DNA of 32,171 nt from Alphaproteobacteria bacterium. GTDB lineage: Bacteria; Pseudomonadota; Alphaproteobacteria; Rhizobiales; Aestuariivirgaceae. The stretch lies in the NCBI GenBank assembly GCA_024279095.1, contig JAJRRY010000218.1:1-32171 (forward strand). The letters run 5' to 3'. The notes below the pieces were generated by a model, which saw only the letters and a program-made list of their open reading frames with translations, did not search any database and was not told the origin of the DNA. Below are positions 1-7,781 of this stretch, in pieces. The stretch's first letter is position 1. Every line of letters starts with the position of its first letter. The translations under genes were made by a program, and so were the position numbers.

Positions 1-1
1 C

Positions 2-799
2 ATTTCCGAATCGGCGAAGATCTTCGCCGGCGTGGACGTCACCCGCGAACCGATCCCCGTACTGCCCACGGCGCACTACAACATGGGCGGCATTCCCACC
101 AACTACCACGGCGAGGCCATCTGTCCGCGCGACGGCGATCCCGATGCCGTGGTGCCCGGCCTCTTCGCCTGTGGCGAGGCCGCCTGCGCTTCGGTCCATG
201 GGGCCAACCGGCTGGGCTCCAACTCCCTGACCGACCTGGTGGTCTTCGGGCGCGCCGCTGCCATGCGTGCAGCGGAGGTGGTCACTCCCGGCGCACCCCA
301 TCGCCCACTGCCGCGTGATGCCGGCCTTGGAGCACTGGATCGACTGGATCGGCTGCGCTACGCAAACGGCTCCACGCGCGTCTCCGCGTTGCGGCTCGAC
401 ATGCAGAAGAGCATGCAGCACTATTGCTCGGTGTTCCGCACGGGCGAATCCCTCAAGGAGGGCTCCGAACGCATCGGGCAGGTCTGGCGGGGACTGGACG
501 ACGTGGCCGTGGCCGACCGCTCGCTGGTCTGGAATACCGATCTGGTGGAGGCGCTGGAGCTGGAGAACCTGCTCATGAACGCGGCGGTGACCATCGACTC
601 CGCTCTCGCCCGTACCGAGAGCCGCGGCGCCCACGCCCGGGAGGACTTCCCCGAGCGCGACGATGCCGAATGGATGAAGCACACCCTCTCCTGGGCCGAT
701 GCCGATGCCCGCGCGACGCGGCTCGACTACCGGCCGGTGCATGCCTTCACCCTGACCGACGAAGTGGAATACATCCCGCCGAAAAAGCGGGTCTACTGA
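2..799 (+). CDS. sdhA: Succinate dehydrogenase flavoprotein subunit, C-terminal part (5' end outside window)
   Basis: The reading frame is open from base 2, so the N-terminal FAD-binding half lies upstream of the window. Visible landmarks of the SdhA/FrdA flavoprotein family are the [10 protein letters not shown] segment, the FAD-contacting [11 protein letters not shown] segment, and the C-terminal helical domain ending in [10 protein letters not shown]. SdhA oxidises succinate to fumarate on the covalent FAD of complex II at the cytoplasmic face of the inner membrane and passes electrons to SdhB. The stop codon is followed 12 bases later by sdhB, so the two are cotranscribed. An SdhAF4-like FAD-assembly factor is encoded at 6973-7179. 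No frameshift is seen in the visible part. Identification is firm; only the truncated start is unknown. Confidence 0.96.
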   Translation: MSESAKIFAGVDVTREPIPVLPTAHYNMGGIPTNYHGEAICPRDGDPDAVVPGLFACGEAACASVHGANRLGSNSLTDLVVFGRAAAMRAAEVVTPGAPHRPLPRDAGLGALDRLDRLRYANGSTRVSALRLDMQKSMQHYCSVFRTGESLKEGSERIGQVWRGLDDVAVADRSLVWNTDLVEALELENLLMNAAVTIDSALARTESRGAHAREDFPERDDAEWMKHTLSWADADARATRLDYRPVHAFTLTDEVEYIPPKKRVY

Positions 800-811
800 G
801 GGGCGCATCCC

Positions 812-1591
812 ATGGTGCAGTTCAGGTTGCCGAAGAATTCCCGCATCACCGAGGGGCGCACGTGGCCCGGGCCGGAAAGTGCGGCTCGGGTGAAGGAGTT
901 CCGCATCTACCGCTACGATCCGGAAACGGGCGACAATCCGCGCATCGACACCTACTATATCGATCTCGACGACTGCGGGCCGATGGTGCTCAACGCCCTC
1001 ATCAAGATCAAGGACGAGGTGGATTCCACGCTCACTTTCCGCCGTTCCTGCCGGGAGGGCATCTGCGGCTCCTGTGCCATGAACATCGACGGCGAGAATA
1101 CGCTGGCCTGCCTGAAGCCCATCGACGAGATCGACGGGCCGGTGAAGGTCTATCCGCTGCCGCACATGCAGGTGGTCAAGGATCTGGTGCCCGACCTGAC
1201 GCTGCTCTATGCACAGCACCGCCTCATCGAACCGTGGCTCAAGACCGATACGCCGGAGCCGGAGCGCGAATGGCTTCAGTCGAAGGAAGAGCGGGCCCGG
1301 CTGGACGGTCTCTACGAATGCATCCTGTGCTTCTGCTGCGCCACCTCCTGCCCCTCCTACTGGTGGAATTCCGACCGCTATCTTGGGCCGGCGGTGCTCT
1401 TGCAGGCCTGGCGCTGGATTGCCGATTCGCGCGACGAGGCCGCCGGCGAGAGGCTGGATGCTCTGGATGATCCCTTCCGCCTCTACCGCTGTCACACCAT
1501 CCTCAACTGTGCCCGCGTCTGTCCCAAGGGCCTCAATCCCGCAAAAGCCATAGCGGAGATCAAGAAAACGCTTGCCGAACGCAAGCTTTGA
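812..1591 (+). CDS. sdhB: Succinate dehydrogenase iron-sulfur subunit
   Basis: This 259-residue protein carries all three cluster motifs of the complex II electron wire. C80, C85, C88 and C100 would bind [2Fe-2S]. C170, C173, C176 and C237 match the [4Fe-4S] ligands, and C180, C227 and C233 match the [3Fe-4S] ligands. The SCPSYWW segment after C180 is characteristic of the family and lies near the quinone site. The length is normal. The start at 812 follows sdhA closely and has a GAGGGG stretch upstream. The membrane anchors sdhC and sdhD are not downstream, so they probably precede sdhA as in other alphaproteobacteria (inference). A 6-bp hairpin overlaps the stop codon but is a poor terminator. 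Confidence 0.97.
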   Translation: MVQFRLPKNSRITEGRTWPGPESAARVKEFRIYRYDPETGDNPRIDTYYIDLDDCGPMVLNALIKIKDEVDSTLTFRRSCREGICGSCAMNIDGENTLACLKPIDEIDGPVKVYPLPHMQVVKDLVPDLTLLYAQHRLIEPWLKTDTPEPEREWLQSKEERARLDGLYECILCFCCATSCPSYWWNSDRYLGPAVLLQAWRWIADSRDEAAGERLDALDDPFRLYRCHTILNCARVCPKGLNPAKAIAEIKKTLAERKL

Positions 1592-1597
1592 TCTACC

Positions 1598-1626
1598 TTA
1601 CGTTGCGTAAATTAGTTCTGTCTAAT
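1598..1626 (+). promoter_or_regulatory. Candidate promoter covered by two adjacent inverted repeats, upstream of the ArsR-type gene
   Basis: Two perfect dyads sit side by side: TTACG-N3-CGTAA at 1598-1610 and ATTAG-N6-CTAAT at 1611-1626. A possible promoter with -35 TTACGT (1598-1603) and -10 TCTAAT (1621-1626), separated by 17 bases, overlaps both. The ArsR-type start codon is 29 bases downstream. ArsR proteins are dimers that bind dyads over promoters, so autoregulation is a natural reading, but it is inferred from position and symmetry only. Confidence 0.45.
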
Positions 1627-1655
1627 CATGCGCGAATCAAGTAAAATCCGCTTTC

Positions 1656-1964
1656 ATGAGGGTCGAGGAAGCAAGCGGCATATTCGCGGCCATGGGCCAG
1701 TCGCACCGGTTGTCCATCCTGCACTGTCTTGCCCCCTATTCACGGGGCGACGCGGCACGGGGGCTGCCGGCCGGTGAGATTGCCCGGCGTCTGGAGCTGG
1801 CGCCGGCGACGCTGTCGTTTCATCTGAAGGAAATGACGGGCAAGGGGCTTTTGATGCAGGAGCGCGACGGTCGCAGGATCTTCTACCGTGTGAACGTTCC
1901 TCGTCTTCTCGAAGCCTTGGAATACGTGATCACCCACATCTGCGAATACTCGTCCGGCGCCTAG
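1656..1964 (+). CDS. ArsR-family winged-helix transcriptional regulator
   Basis: This 102-residue protein has the ArsR/SmtB fold by pattern. An N-terminal helix ends in GQSHRLSILHCL, a helix-turn-helix covers LPAGEIARRLELAPATLSFH (about residues 37-56), and the beta-wing includes RDGRRIFYRVN. The classic metal-binding ELCVCDL motif in the recognition helix is absent. Only two cysteines are present, one near residue 24 and one near the C-terminus in ICEYSSG, so the inducer cannot be read from sequence. The gene is 64 bases after sdhB and has its own dyad-covered promoter candidate. No obvious target operon such as an arsenic cluster is next to it. The family call is solid and the signal unknown. 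Confidence 0.88.
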   Translation: MRVEEASGIFAAMGQSHRLSILHCLAPYSRGDAARGLPAGEIARRLELAPATLSFHLKEMTGKGLLMQERDGRRIFYRVNVPRLLEALEYVITHICEYSSGA

Positions 1965-2022
1965 GCTGTCGGGGAAGGGGGCGCCCTTTCGTGCGTTCAC
2001 AGAAAAGGCTTTTTGCGGTATC

Positions 2023-2706
2023 ATGTCGGCCGTTCGCAGGAGGATGACTGGAGCGGGGAGCGGATCTTTGGACGGATATCGGGGTTCGGAATTCGGACGC
2101 TCGCGCATATGGGGACTGGCGGGCCTCGTGCTGGTCATGTCGTTGGCTGCCGCAGGTGCGCTGATGTATTTCGCCGCTGCGGAAACGGGTTCCGTCTCGG
2201 CGGCCCGCGCCGAGGAAGGCCATGAAACCGGTGCGCTTGCCGCCTTGCCAATGATGAAAGGGCCTAGCGGCTTGCCCCTGCCCCGCTTCGTATCCCTGAA
2301 AAGCGACCGGGTGCGGGTGCGGCGCGGCCCTTCCACGCAACATCAGGTAGCCTGGGTCTACAGGGCCAGGGGGCTGCCGGTGGAGATCATAGCGGAATTC
2401 GAGGACTGGCGGCGCATTCGCGATGCTGATGGTGAGGAGGGCTGGATCCGGCGCAGTCTGCTTTCCGGCTGGCGGACGGCCATGATAGCACCTTGGCGCA
2501 AGAGCGAGCGCCTGCCATTGCGCGCCCGCCCCGAAAAGGGTGCGCATACCGTGGCCATGCTTTCCAGCGGCGTCATCGGGCAGGTCGTTTCGTGCACGGG
2601 AAGCTGGTGCAGAATCAAGGTCAGCGGTTATGAGGGCTGGATCGAGCAGGCCATGCTCTGGGGTGTCTACGCAGGTGAGGTCTATCCGGGGCGCAAGATC
2701 AATTGA
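2023..2706 (+). CDS. Membrane-anchored or secreted protein with two bacterial SH3-like domains
   Basis: A hydrophobic segment at about residues 30-52 is followed by the sequence PLPRFVSLKSDRVRVRRGPS, typical of alphaproteobacterial SH3 proteins (SH3_4/DUF1058). Two SH3-like units are visible, at about residues 88-148 and 153-215; the GWI pattern near the end of each is characteristic. Such domains usually bind cell-wall or protein ligands in the periplasm; the partner here is unknown. The start is uncertain. ATG 2023 has no clear ribosome site, and an AGGAGG lies directly against the in-frame ATG at 2044, too close to be ideal. The gene converges on the thiamine pyrophosphokinase gene, with 58 bases between stops and no strong terminator. 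Confidence 0.85.
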   Translation: MSAVRRRMTGAGSGSLDGYRGSEFGRSRIWGLAGLVLVMSLAAAGALMYFAAAETGSVSAARAEEGHETGALAALPMMKGPSGLPLPRFVSLKSDRVRVRRGPSTQHQVAWVYRARGLPVEIIAEFEDWRRIRDADGEEGWIRRSLLSGWRTAMIAPWRKSERLPLRARPEKGAHTVAMLSSGVIGQVVSCTGSWCRIKVSGYEGWIEQAMLWGVYAGEVYPGRKIN

Positions 2707-2764
2707 ATTGCGGAAAAAGGCTCGAGAAGGCTGCAAACTGCGATCTCCGGAGCCGGTTTGCCCC

Positions 2765-3418
2765 TCAATCTTCCGCAATGACGGGACGCGCCAGCAGCAG
2801 TCCCGTTCCTGCTCCGACTTTCACGCTGACCGCTCCTTCCGCCACGTTGGAAAGCGTACGGGTGGAGGCGAAGGGAATATCCGCGTCATGCAGAGGCCAC
2901 CGGGCACCGGCCAGGGTCACGCCGCGCAGAGGCGCAAAGCCGAACAGCGAGAAGGTGCTGCCGGGAGGCAGGTCTATGGTGACCGGTCGGCCGGGCAGCA
3001 GAGGCCAGGCTTCTTCCCGACCGCTTGTGGCCAGTGCATCCACACCACGTCCGGCCAGCTCCAGTACCTGCGCCAGATGGGCCAGCACGTGATCGGCACG
3101 TCCACCGAAGGCCCCCGCGAGTATGATCCGTTCCGCTCCGGCCTCCAGAGCATGCGCGATGGCCAGCGCTCCATCCGTCAGGTCCTTGTCACAGGGGTAG
3201 ACATGGCGGCTGACATTCTCCGAGGCTTCCCGCATGTCATGATCGGAGGTCGAATCGAAATCGCCAATCCAGGCCTCTGGTGATGCGCCCAGAGCCGCGG
3301 CATGACGCATGCCCGCATCGGCGGCCAGGAAACGCGAGCCTCTGAGCTGGTCCTGCAGTCGTGCCGTGGGCAGAAGCTCACCCGCCAGAAGGATGGTCCA
3401 TGTGCGGGGGCGTGTCAT
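2765..3418 (-). CDS. thiN: Thiamine diphosphokinase (thiamine pyrophosphokinase)
   Basis: This 217-residue protein has the N-terminal catalytic pattern of thiamine pyrophosphokinases: LAADAGMRHAAALG, IGDFDSTS, and then DKDLTDGALAIAHAL and AGAFGGRADH. The acidic residues of GDFDS and DKDLTD coordinate magnesium-ATP in the family. The C-terminal half is a beta-rich thiamine-binding domain. The enzyme transfers pyrophosphate from ATP to thiamine in the cytoplasm, giving thiamine diphosphate, the cofactor of pyruvate and 2-oxoglutarate dehydrogenases. It lies 55 bases downstream of the same-strand murein peptidase gene. No thiamine transport genes or THI box are visible nearby. The enzyme call is strong; thiN is the Bacillus-type symbol. 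Confidence 0.9.
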   Translation of the reverse strand: MTRPRTWTILLAGELLPTARLQDQLRGSRFLAADAGMRHAAALGASPEAWIGDFDSTSDHDMREASENVSRHVYPCDKDLTDGALAIAHALEAGAERIILAGAFGGRADHVLAHLAQVLELAGRGVDALATSGREEAWPLLPGRPVTIDLPPGSTFSLFGFAPLRGVTLAGARWPLHDADIPFASTRTLSNVAEGAVSVKVGAGTGLLLARPVIAED

Positions 3419-3473
3419 GATGTTTCCACATGCGGAAAGCGGTCGGATGGAAGCCGGAGTGTGCCGGCCCGGA

Positions 3474-4841
3474 TCAGCGGAAGCGCAGTGGCTTGCCGTC
3501 TTCGATGGCCGGATCCAGGACCGCCTGATGGCGGATCGCCGCGAAAGGCTTCAGCGTCAGCAGATCGCCCTTGCCGGTACGGTTCACCCGCTGCGTGCGG
3601 GCACTGGCACGTCCACCCATGGAAGGCAGCGGCAGCATGCTCGCCGTTGCTGCCTTCATGCGCGGATCCGTCGGCATGTCCTGTTCGGAAAGCGGAACCG
3701 GCGCTCCGTTGCGGCGGATGAGACCTTCCGCCGTGGCATGGACGCGGCCCAGCCAGCTGTCCCCCTTGCCTGTGGGGACTTCCGCCCGCGCCGTCACGAG
3801 CGGCCGGATCAGTGGCACGCCCTTGGCCCGGCCCTGCAGGATGTCGCGGGCGAGATCACCCTTGCCGGCGCGGTTCACCCGGGGATAGTCGGGTTTTGCG
3901 GCAGGCGCCTCCAGCAGAGTGGGATCATCCAGCACCGTATTGGCGATCATCATGCCGATGCTGTCCACGCCGCCCTTGCGGCCGGCGAAATTGGTAACGG
4001 TGGCAGGAGCGGAAACCGGCGTGACTTCCATGGTGGCCGCCGCCTGTACCAGCACCTGATAGGGCCGCGGCTTCGGCCGGGGCACATTGGCCGAGGCCAG
4101 CACGACCGGCTTCTTCACGAGGGTGACCGGACCGGCGCTCCTCTGTGTGGCATCATGTTTCTTTCGGGATGCCGCAAGACGCATGCCCTTCTTGCCTGCG
4201 AAATTGGTAGTGCGGCGCGCCGAAGCGACCATGACCGGCCGGTCGGTGCGGCCGTGCCGCCCGATCAGCTTGCGGTACTGGCGAATGATGGAGGCCACCT
4301 TGGTGCGTGGCATGCGCGGCCAGTGCCGCACAGAGCCGGTGTCCACGTGGATGAAGCCGGAGCGGCCATAATAGCCCACGCCGCCGATGCCGTAGGCCAG
4401 CGCCAGATTGCGCACCTTCCAGTTGGGCACGTCGGGGAAGCGGAAGTCGATGGCCTGTCCCGTGATGTGGCGCGAGCGGCGCGCCACGTTGCGGCCAATG
4501 CGGCGCAACATGGCGTTAGTGGCTGCGGAACGGTGGCCGCAGATGATCTCCACCGGCTTCTTCGAGCCGAGGTCCGTATGCAGCTTCCAGATCAGGTCGA
4601 TGGTGCGCGGATCCATGCGCACGGCGCGGTTCTTCCGCCAGTCGCGCAGGAACCAGTTGAGCTTCTTCAGGGCGGAGGGGATGAAGCGGCCGTTCTTCCA
4701 GTAGGTGATGGTAATGCGCTCGTTGGTGTGCATATGATGCATGGAAATGGTGCGCGTCTCCGCGTTTGCGGTTGCCGACGCGACGACCCACCCCGACGCG
4801 AGACACATCGTGACGAAAGTCGTGCGCACGGATCTTTTCAT
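3474..4841 (-). CDS. DUF882/MepK-like murein peptidase (M15-type zinc site) with long repeat-containing tail
   Basis: From the start at 4841 the protein has 455 residues. This ATG is preceded by GGAGGC and is followed by a signal peptide of about 27 residues ending in TANA. An upstream in-frame ATG at 4886 would bury the signal peptide. The peptidase domain, about residues 28-190, carries the zinc motif H125-x2-G-x-A-x-D132 and the later H165-x-D167, matching the YcbK/MepK family, which cleaves peptide cross-links in peptidoglycan. The remaining ~265 residues are not a known domain to me. They contain the pairs TNFAGKKG/TNFAGRKG and VNRAGKGDL/VNRTGKGDL plus VPTGKGDS. A full-consensus CtrA box lies 249 bases upstream. 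Confidence 0.87.
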   Translation of the reverse strand: MKRSVRTTFVTMCLASGWVVASATANAETRTISMHHMHTNERITITYWKNGRFIPSALKKLNWFLRDWRKNRAVRMDPRTIDLIWKLHTDLGSKKPVEIICGHRSAATNAMLRRIGRNVARRSRHITGQAIDFRFPDVPNWKVRNLALAYGIGGVGYYGRSGFIHVDTGSVRHWPRMPRTKVASIIRQYRKLIGRHGRTDRPVMVASARRTTNFAGKKGMRLAASRKKHDATQRSAGPVTLVKKPVVLASANVPRPKPRPYQVLVQAAATMEVTPVSAPATVTNFAGRKGGVDSIGMMIANTVLDDPTLLEAPAAKPDYPRVNRAGKGDLARDILQGRAKGVPLIRPLVTARAEVPTGKGDSWLGRVHATAEGLIRRNGAPVPLSEQDMPTDPRMKAATASMLPLPSMGGRASARTQRVNRTGKGDLLTLKPFAAIRHQAVLDPAIEDGKPLRFR

Positions 4842-5245
4842 GAAGACGCCTCCGAGCACCTTGCCGCGGTTTGCCAGTCTACGCATTACTCACACCAACA
4901 ATCGGAGAAGACCTGTGGCAGGAACCCCGATCCCCTGAAGACTTTTCGACTACATAACACATCCGCCGGAAAAAAGACATGCCGCAACAACCCGGAAATC
5001 ATCCCGGCACGCAGGAACACCTCATGATGCATCCCACATGATTGCGGCCACCTTTGGGCAGATCCTTCCGACAGTATTTACGTTTTTTGTTAATCGGACA
5101 TTAAACACGCGCCCAAGCGTACACATTGATTTCGATCATGTGAAAATGCATGCAGTCAGAAGCCTCCGCGGACAGGAATCATCTCCTTTCCGCACAGGCT
5201 CCGGAAAAAGGCGGTGTTGTCGAGAAACGGTGTGGGCAGGCGGGA
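4842..5245. other. Gene-free 404-bp region between DUF971 and the murein peptidase gene
   Basis: No open frame here looks like a protein. The central part, about 5070-5150, is distinctly richer in A and T than the flanking genes and contains the CtrA-box match at 5090-5104. I see no strong sigma70 promoter and no terminator. The region probably provides promoter and leader sequence for the minus-strand peptidase gene. Confidence 0.6.
5090..5104 (-). promoter_or_regulatory. CtrA-box match (TTAA-N7-TTAA), upstream of the murein peptidase gene
   Basis: The sequence is an exact TTAA-N7-TTAA. On the minus strand the next base is C, giving the complete TTAAN7TTAAC consensus described for the Caulobacter cell-cycle regulator CtrA. 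It points toward the peptidase start 249 bases away, in a gene-free region. An exact match in an otherwise GC-rich window is unlikely to be trivial, and the same window encodes RcdA, which acts on CtrA. Binding is not demonstrated. Confidence 0.55.
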
Positions 5246-5620
5246 TCAGGGTTCGCGTTTCAGGCCTTCCTTCTCCAGGCGCTGGAGATAGTCCTGCCAC
5301 AGCGCATCCATGTTGCGCCCCACTTCGAGGAAGTAGTCCCAGGTGAACAGGCCCGTATCGTGCCCGTCGTCGAAGACCAGCTTCACGGCATAGTTGCCGG
5401 ACGGCTCGATCTTGGTGATCTTGACGTCTTTCTTGCCGGGCACGGTCTTGCGCTGCGAGGGATGATGGCCCTGCACTTCCGCCGAAGGCGAAGTCACGCG
5501 CAGGAATTCGGCGGTATATTCATATTTCTCGCCATTCTCGAAGCTTACGGTCAGCTTGCGGCCCTCGTCCGTCAGGCGTATCTCCTCGGGCCAGACATCG
5601 AGTTGCGGATTGTCGCTCAT
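5246..5620 (-). CDS. DUF971 (gamma-butyrobetaine-hydroxylase-like N-terminal domain) protein
   Basis: This 124-residue protein is a single DUF971 domain. WPEEIRLTDEGRKLTVSFENG at the N-terminus and the DGHDTGLFTWDYF segment with its histidine are typical. The family is homologous to the N-terminal domain of gamma-butyrobetaine hydroxylase and is often found beside or fused to ApbC/Mrp iron-sulfur carriers, suggesting a role in iron-sulfur protein maturation; the exact reaction is unknown. GAGGAA lies upstream of the ATG. It starts 7 bases after the Trm112 gene on the same strand, so the two are cotranscribed, probably with cnoX. Confidence 0.9.
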   Translation of the reverse strand: MSDNPQLDVWPEEIRLTDEGRKLTVSFENGEKYEYTAEFLRVTSPSAEVQGHHPSQRKTVPGKKDVKITKIEPSGNYAVKLVFDDGHDTGLFTWDYFLEVGRNMDALWQDYLQRLEKEGLKREP

Positions 5621-5627
5621 GGGTTGC

Positions 5628-5810
5628 TCATTCCTCGATTTCTCGGGCTTCCTCGATCAGCATGATAGGGATGCCCTCGCGGATGGGATAGGCCAGTTTC
5701 GCGGCGCGGGATACCAGCTCCTGCCGCTCCGCGTCGTATTCCAGCGTGGTGCGCGTTTTCGGGCACACCAGAATCTCCAGCAGCCGGGGATCGATGGCGG
5801 CTTCCGTCAT
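5628..5810 (-). CDS. Trm112-family small protein
   Basis: Sixty residues with the full signature of bacterial Trm112/YcaR proteins: LLEILVCP near the N-terminus, then [13 protein letters not shown]. Eukaryotic Trm112 activates several methyltransferases as a zinc-containing partner. Bacterial members keep the fold, but most, like this one, have a single cysteine instead of the zinc-binding set. The ribosome site GAGGAGG is well placed before the ATG. The gene sits 10 bases after cnoX and 7 bases before DUF971. The methyltransferase partner cannot be told from this window. Confidence 0.93.
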   Translation of the reverse strand: MTEAAIDPRLLEILVCPKTRTTLEYDAERQELVSRAAKLAYPIREGIPIMLIEEAREIEE

Positions 5811-5820
5811 GACGTCCTCC

Positions 5821-6792
5821 TCAGGAGAAGAGAATCGAGGACAGCCGCCGACGCCCCTTCACCGTCATGGGATCGGTCGGCCCCCAGGCCTCAAAGAATT
5901 TCAGCAGCTCCTTGCGGGCCGCTTCGTCGTTCCATGCGCGATCCTTCTCGATGATGTGAAGAAGCTGCTCCATGGCCTCCTCGCGCCGTCCGGCGGCGTT
6001 GAGGAGTTCGGCCAGCTTCATGCGGGCCTCGAAATCGTCCGGGTTCTCCTCCACCTTGCGGCGGTATTCTGCCATCTCGCCTTCGTCCACCGGAGTGGCG
6101 GCCAGTTCCAGCGCTGCCAGCGCCGAACGGATGTCCGGATCGTCGCGTTTCGATTCCTCTACCGTGTCGAGAATGGCACGTGCCCCCTCGATCTCGCCCA
6201 GCTCGATCTGGGCCCGGGCAAGCCCGGCGACGGCCTTCATGTTCTCCGGGTCCATCTGCGCCGCCTGCGCATACAGGCCGAGTGCCCCGGACCAGTCCTT
6301 CTGCTTCATGGCCTCGTCGGCCATCTTCAGCATTTCCTCCACCGCCTTTCCGGGGCCGCCCATGGAGATGACCTTCTCCACGAAGGCGCGGATCTGGCTT
6401 TCCGGCAGGGCTCCGGCGAAGCCGTCGACCGGCTGGCCGCCGACGAAGGCATAGACCATCGGCACCGACTGGATGCGCATCTGCTGCGCCAGCGCCTGAT
6501 TGCGGTCCACGTCGATCTTCACCAGCCGGACCTTGCCGGCATGCTCCTTCACCACCTTCTCCAGAACCGGTCCGAGCTGCTTGCACGGCCCGCACCAGGT
6601 AGCCCAGAAATCCACCAGCACCGGAACCTCCTTCGAGGCCTCGATGACGTCCTGGATGAAGTTCGCGGTGTCGGAATCCTTGATCACCTCCGCAGAGGCC
6701 GGCGGCGTGGCGCCGTCACCACCGGCGGCGGGCGCACCCGTTCCCTGCCCGGCGGAAAAGCTTGTTCCCATGGAAAAGTTCTTCTCGGTCAT
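5821..6792 (-). CDS. cnoX: Co-chaperone thioredoxin with TPR repeats (CnoX/YbbN type)
   Basis: From the ATG at 6792 the protein has 323 residues. A thioredoxin domain at about 40-145 has an intact WCGPCK active site (C67, C70). Beyond it lie tetratricopeptide-like helices from about 165 to the end, including [18 protein letters not shown]. This layout matches CnoX, a holdase that protects thiols and hands clients to GroEL/DnaK. Escherichia coli YbbN has lost one active-site cysteine, whereas Caulobacter CnoX is redox active, and the intact pair here suggests the second type. An in-frame TTG nine bases upstream is a less likely start. An N-terminal Gly/Ala-rich stretch of about 30 residues precedes the thioredoxin fold. 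Confidence 0.9.
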   Translation of the reverse strand: MTEKNFSMGTSFSAGQGTGAPAAGGDGATPPASAEVIKDSDTANFIQDVIEASKEVPVLVDFWATWCGPCKQLGPVLEKVVKEHAGKVRLVKIDVDRNQALAQQMRIQSVPMVYAFVGGQPVDGFAGALPESQIRAFVEKVISMGGPGKAVEEMLKMADEAMKQKDWSGALGLYAQAAQMDPENMKAVAGLARAQIELGEIEGARAILDTVEESKRDDPDIRSALAALELAATPVDEGEMAEYRRKVEENPDDFEARMKLAELLNAAGRREEAMEQLLHIIEKDRAWNDEAARKELLKFFEAWGPTDPMTVKGRRRLSSILFS

Positions 6793-6972
6793 GATCCGCA
6801 AATTCCTGATGTTTCATCCCCTTCCGGCGTGCGGCCGGGCAGGGCATCTTCCCGAAACGTATTCCTTACATGGCCCATCACGGCGCATCTTGCAATGGTC
6901 GGGCCGGGCCGCAATCCTGCCGGATGACGAAAAGCCGGCCTGGCGGCAGGGGTGCAGCTGCAGGGAACGACC

Positions 6973-7179
6973 TCAGAAATCGGAAACGATGCCTTTGCGT
7001 TCCCAGTCGCCATATCGGGTCGGCTCCGGGCCTTCCGGCCCGCCGATCTCCCGCGGTACTTCCCCGCTCCGCCGTTCTTGTGCCTCGTGTGCGGCCCGCC
7101 GGGCCTCGGCCTCGGCAAGTGCGCGTTTCGCCGCCTCGCGGATGCGTTCCTGCGGTGTCTTTCCGTCGTTCGGCAGCAT
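6973..7179 (-). CDS. SdhAF4-like succinate dehydrogenase assembly factor (DUF1674)
   Basis: A 68-codon gene starts at 7179, 5 bases after the trxC stop. Its C-terminus contains GPEGPEPTRYGDWERKG followed by a serine, aspartate and phenylalanine, which is the invariant block of DUF1674. Mitochondrial SdhAF4 and bacterial relatives bind flavinylated SdhA and help it join SdhB. The first 40 residues are a charged helix. The gene is easy to miss because its frame runs open much further upstream through trxC. It lies 5.4 kb from sdhAB. Another 180 bases separate its stop from the cnoX start; that gap shows no further gene. Confidence 0.88.
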   Translation of the reverse strand: MLPNDGKTPQERIREAAKRALAEAEARRAAHEAQERRSGEVPREIGGPEGPEPTRYGDWERKGIVSDF

Positions 7180-7184
7180 GACGG

Positions 7185-7619
7185 TCAGATGCTTGCCTCG
7201 ATCCACTGCTTCAGCTGCGAGGCCGGCATGGCGCCTGCCGTCTGCGCCACGGGACGGCCTCCATGGAAAATCATCAGCGTCGGGATGGACATGATGCGGA
7301 ACTGGGCCGCCGTGGCCTGGTTGCGTTCGGTGTCCACCTTGATGAAGCGGGCCTTCGGTTCCATCTCCGCGGCCACCTTCGCGAATTCCGGCGCCATCAT
7401 CTTGCACGGCCCGCACCATTCGGCCCAGAAATCCACCACCACCGGAATGGAGTTCTTCGTGGCCATTTTCGCAAACAGCGCGTCGTCCACCTCCACAGGC
7501 TTGCCGTTGAACAGCTTGCCGCCGCACTTGCCGCACTTTGCCTTCAGCGGATCCTTGCCCGCCGGAATCCGGTTGATCGCCCCGCAGGAGGGGCAGACGA
7601 TCTGAAGCGTCTCGCTCAT
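7185..7619 (-). CDS. trxC: Thioredoxin 2 (zinc-ribbon thioredoxin)
   Basis: This 144-residue protein starts at the ATG at 7619; the open frame extends further but lacks family sequence. An N-terminal zinc ribbon has C9-x2-C12 and C29-x2-C32. The thioredoxin fold follows, with active site WCGPCK (C69, C72), cis-proline in SIPTLMIF, and a normal C-terminus. TrxC reduces protein disulfides in the cytoplasm and is typically part of the oxidative-stress response. It is the first gene of the minus-strand run trxC, SdhAF4-like, cnoX, Trm112, DUF971, and it diverges from the dihydrolipoamide-dehydrogenase-like gene across 162 bases. Confidence 0.94.
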   Translation of the reverse strand: MSETLQIVCPSCGAINRIPAGKDPLKAKCGKCGGKLFNGKPVEVDDALFAKMATKNSIPVVVDFWAEWCGPCKMMAPEFAKVAAEMEPKARFIKVDTERNQATAAQFRIMSIPTLMIFHGGRPVAQTAGAMPASQLKQWIEASI

Positions 7620-7704
7620 GGTTTGCAATCCGTCCGTGAGAATGAAAAACAGGGTTGCAAGACCCATATAGGAGGATCATCCGTCATTTCCAGAGAAAAA
7701 GGCA

Positions 7705-7733
7705 TTGACTGCGATCAACGGATCACTTTCCAT
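7705..7733 (+). promoter_or_regulatory. Weak candidate promoter for the flavoprotein disulfide reductase gene
   Basis: TTGACT at 7705-7710 is a good -35 hexamer, followed after 17 bases by TTCCAT, a poor -10. It lies 49 bases before the start codon in the divergent intergenic region and is the best sigma70-like match I find there. Confidence 0.28.
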
Positions 7734-7781
7734 CCGAATCTACGCATCATTCATCCACGGACATTTCAGGGGAATTCGCCA

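Noticed and set aside
1570-1589. GCTTGC/GCAAGC hairpin at the end of sdhB as a terminator
   Set aside because: The stem lies inside the last codons and is followed by only three T, so I do not call it a terminator.
6793-6972. Possible extra gene between the SdhAF4-like gene and cnoX
   Set aside because: The open frames there are arginine/proline-rich shadows without a ribosome site or recognisable sequence; only a short promoter or leader is likely.
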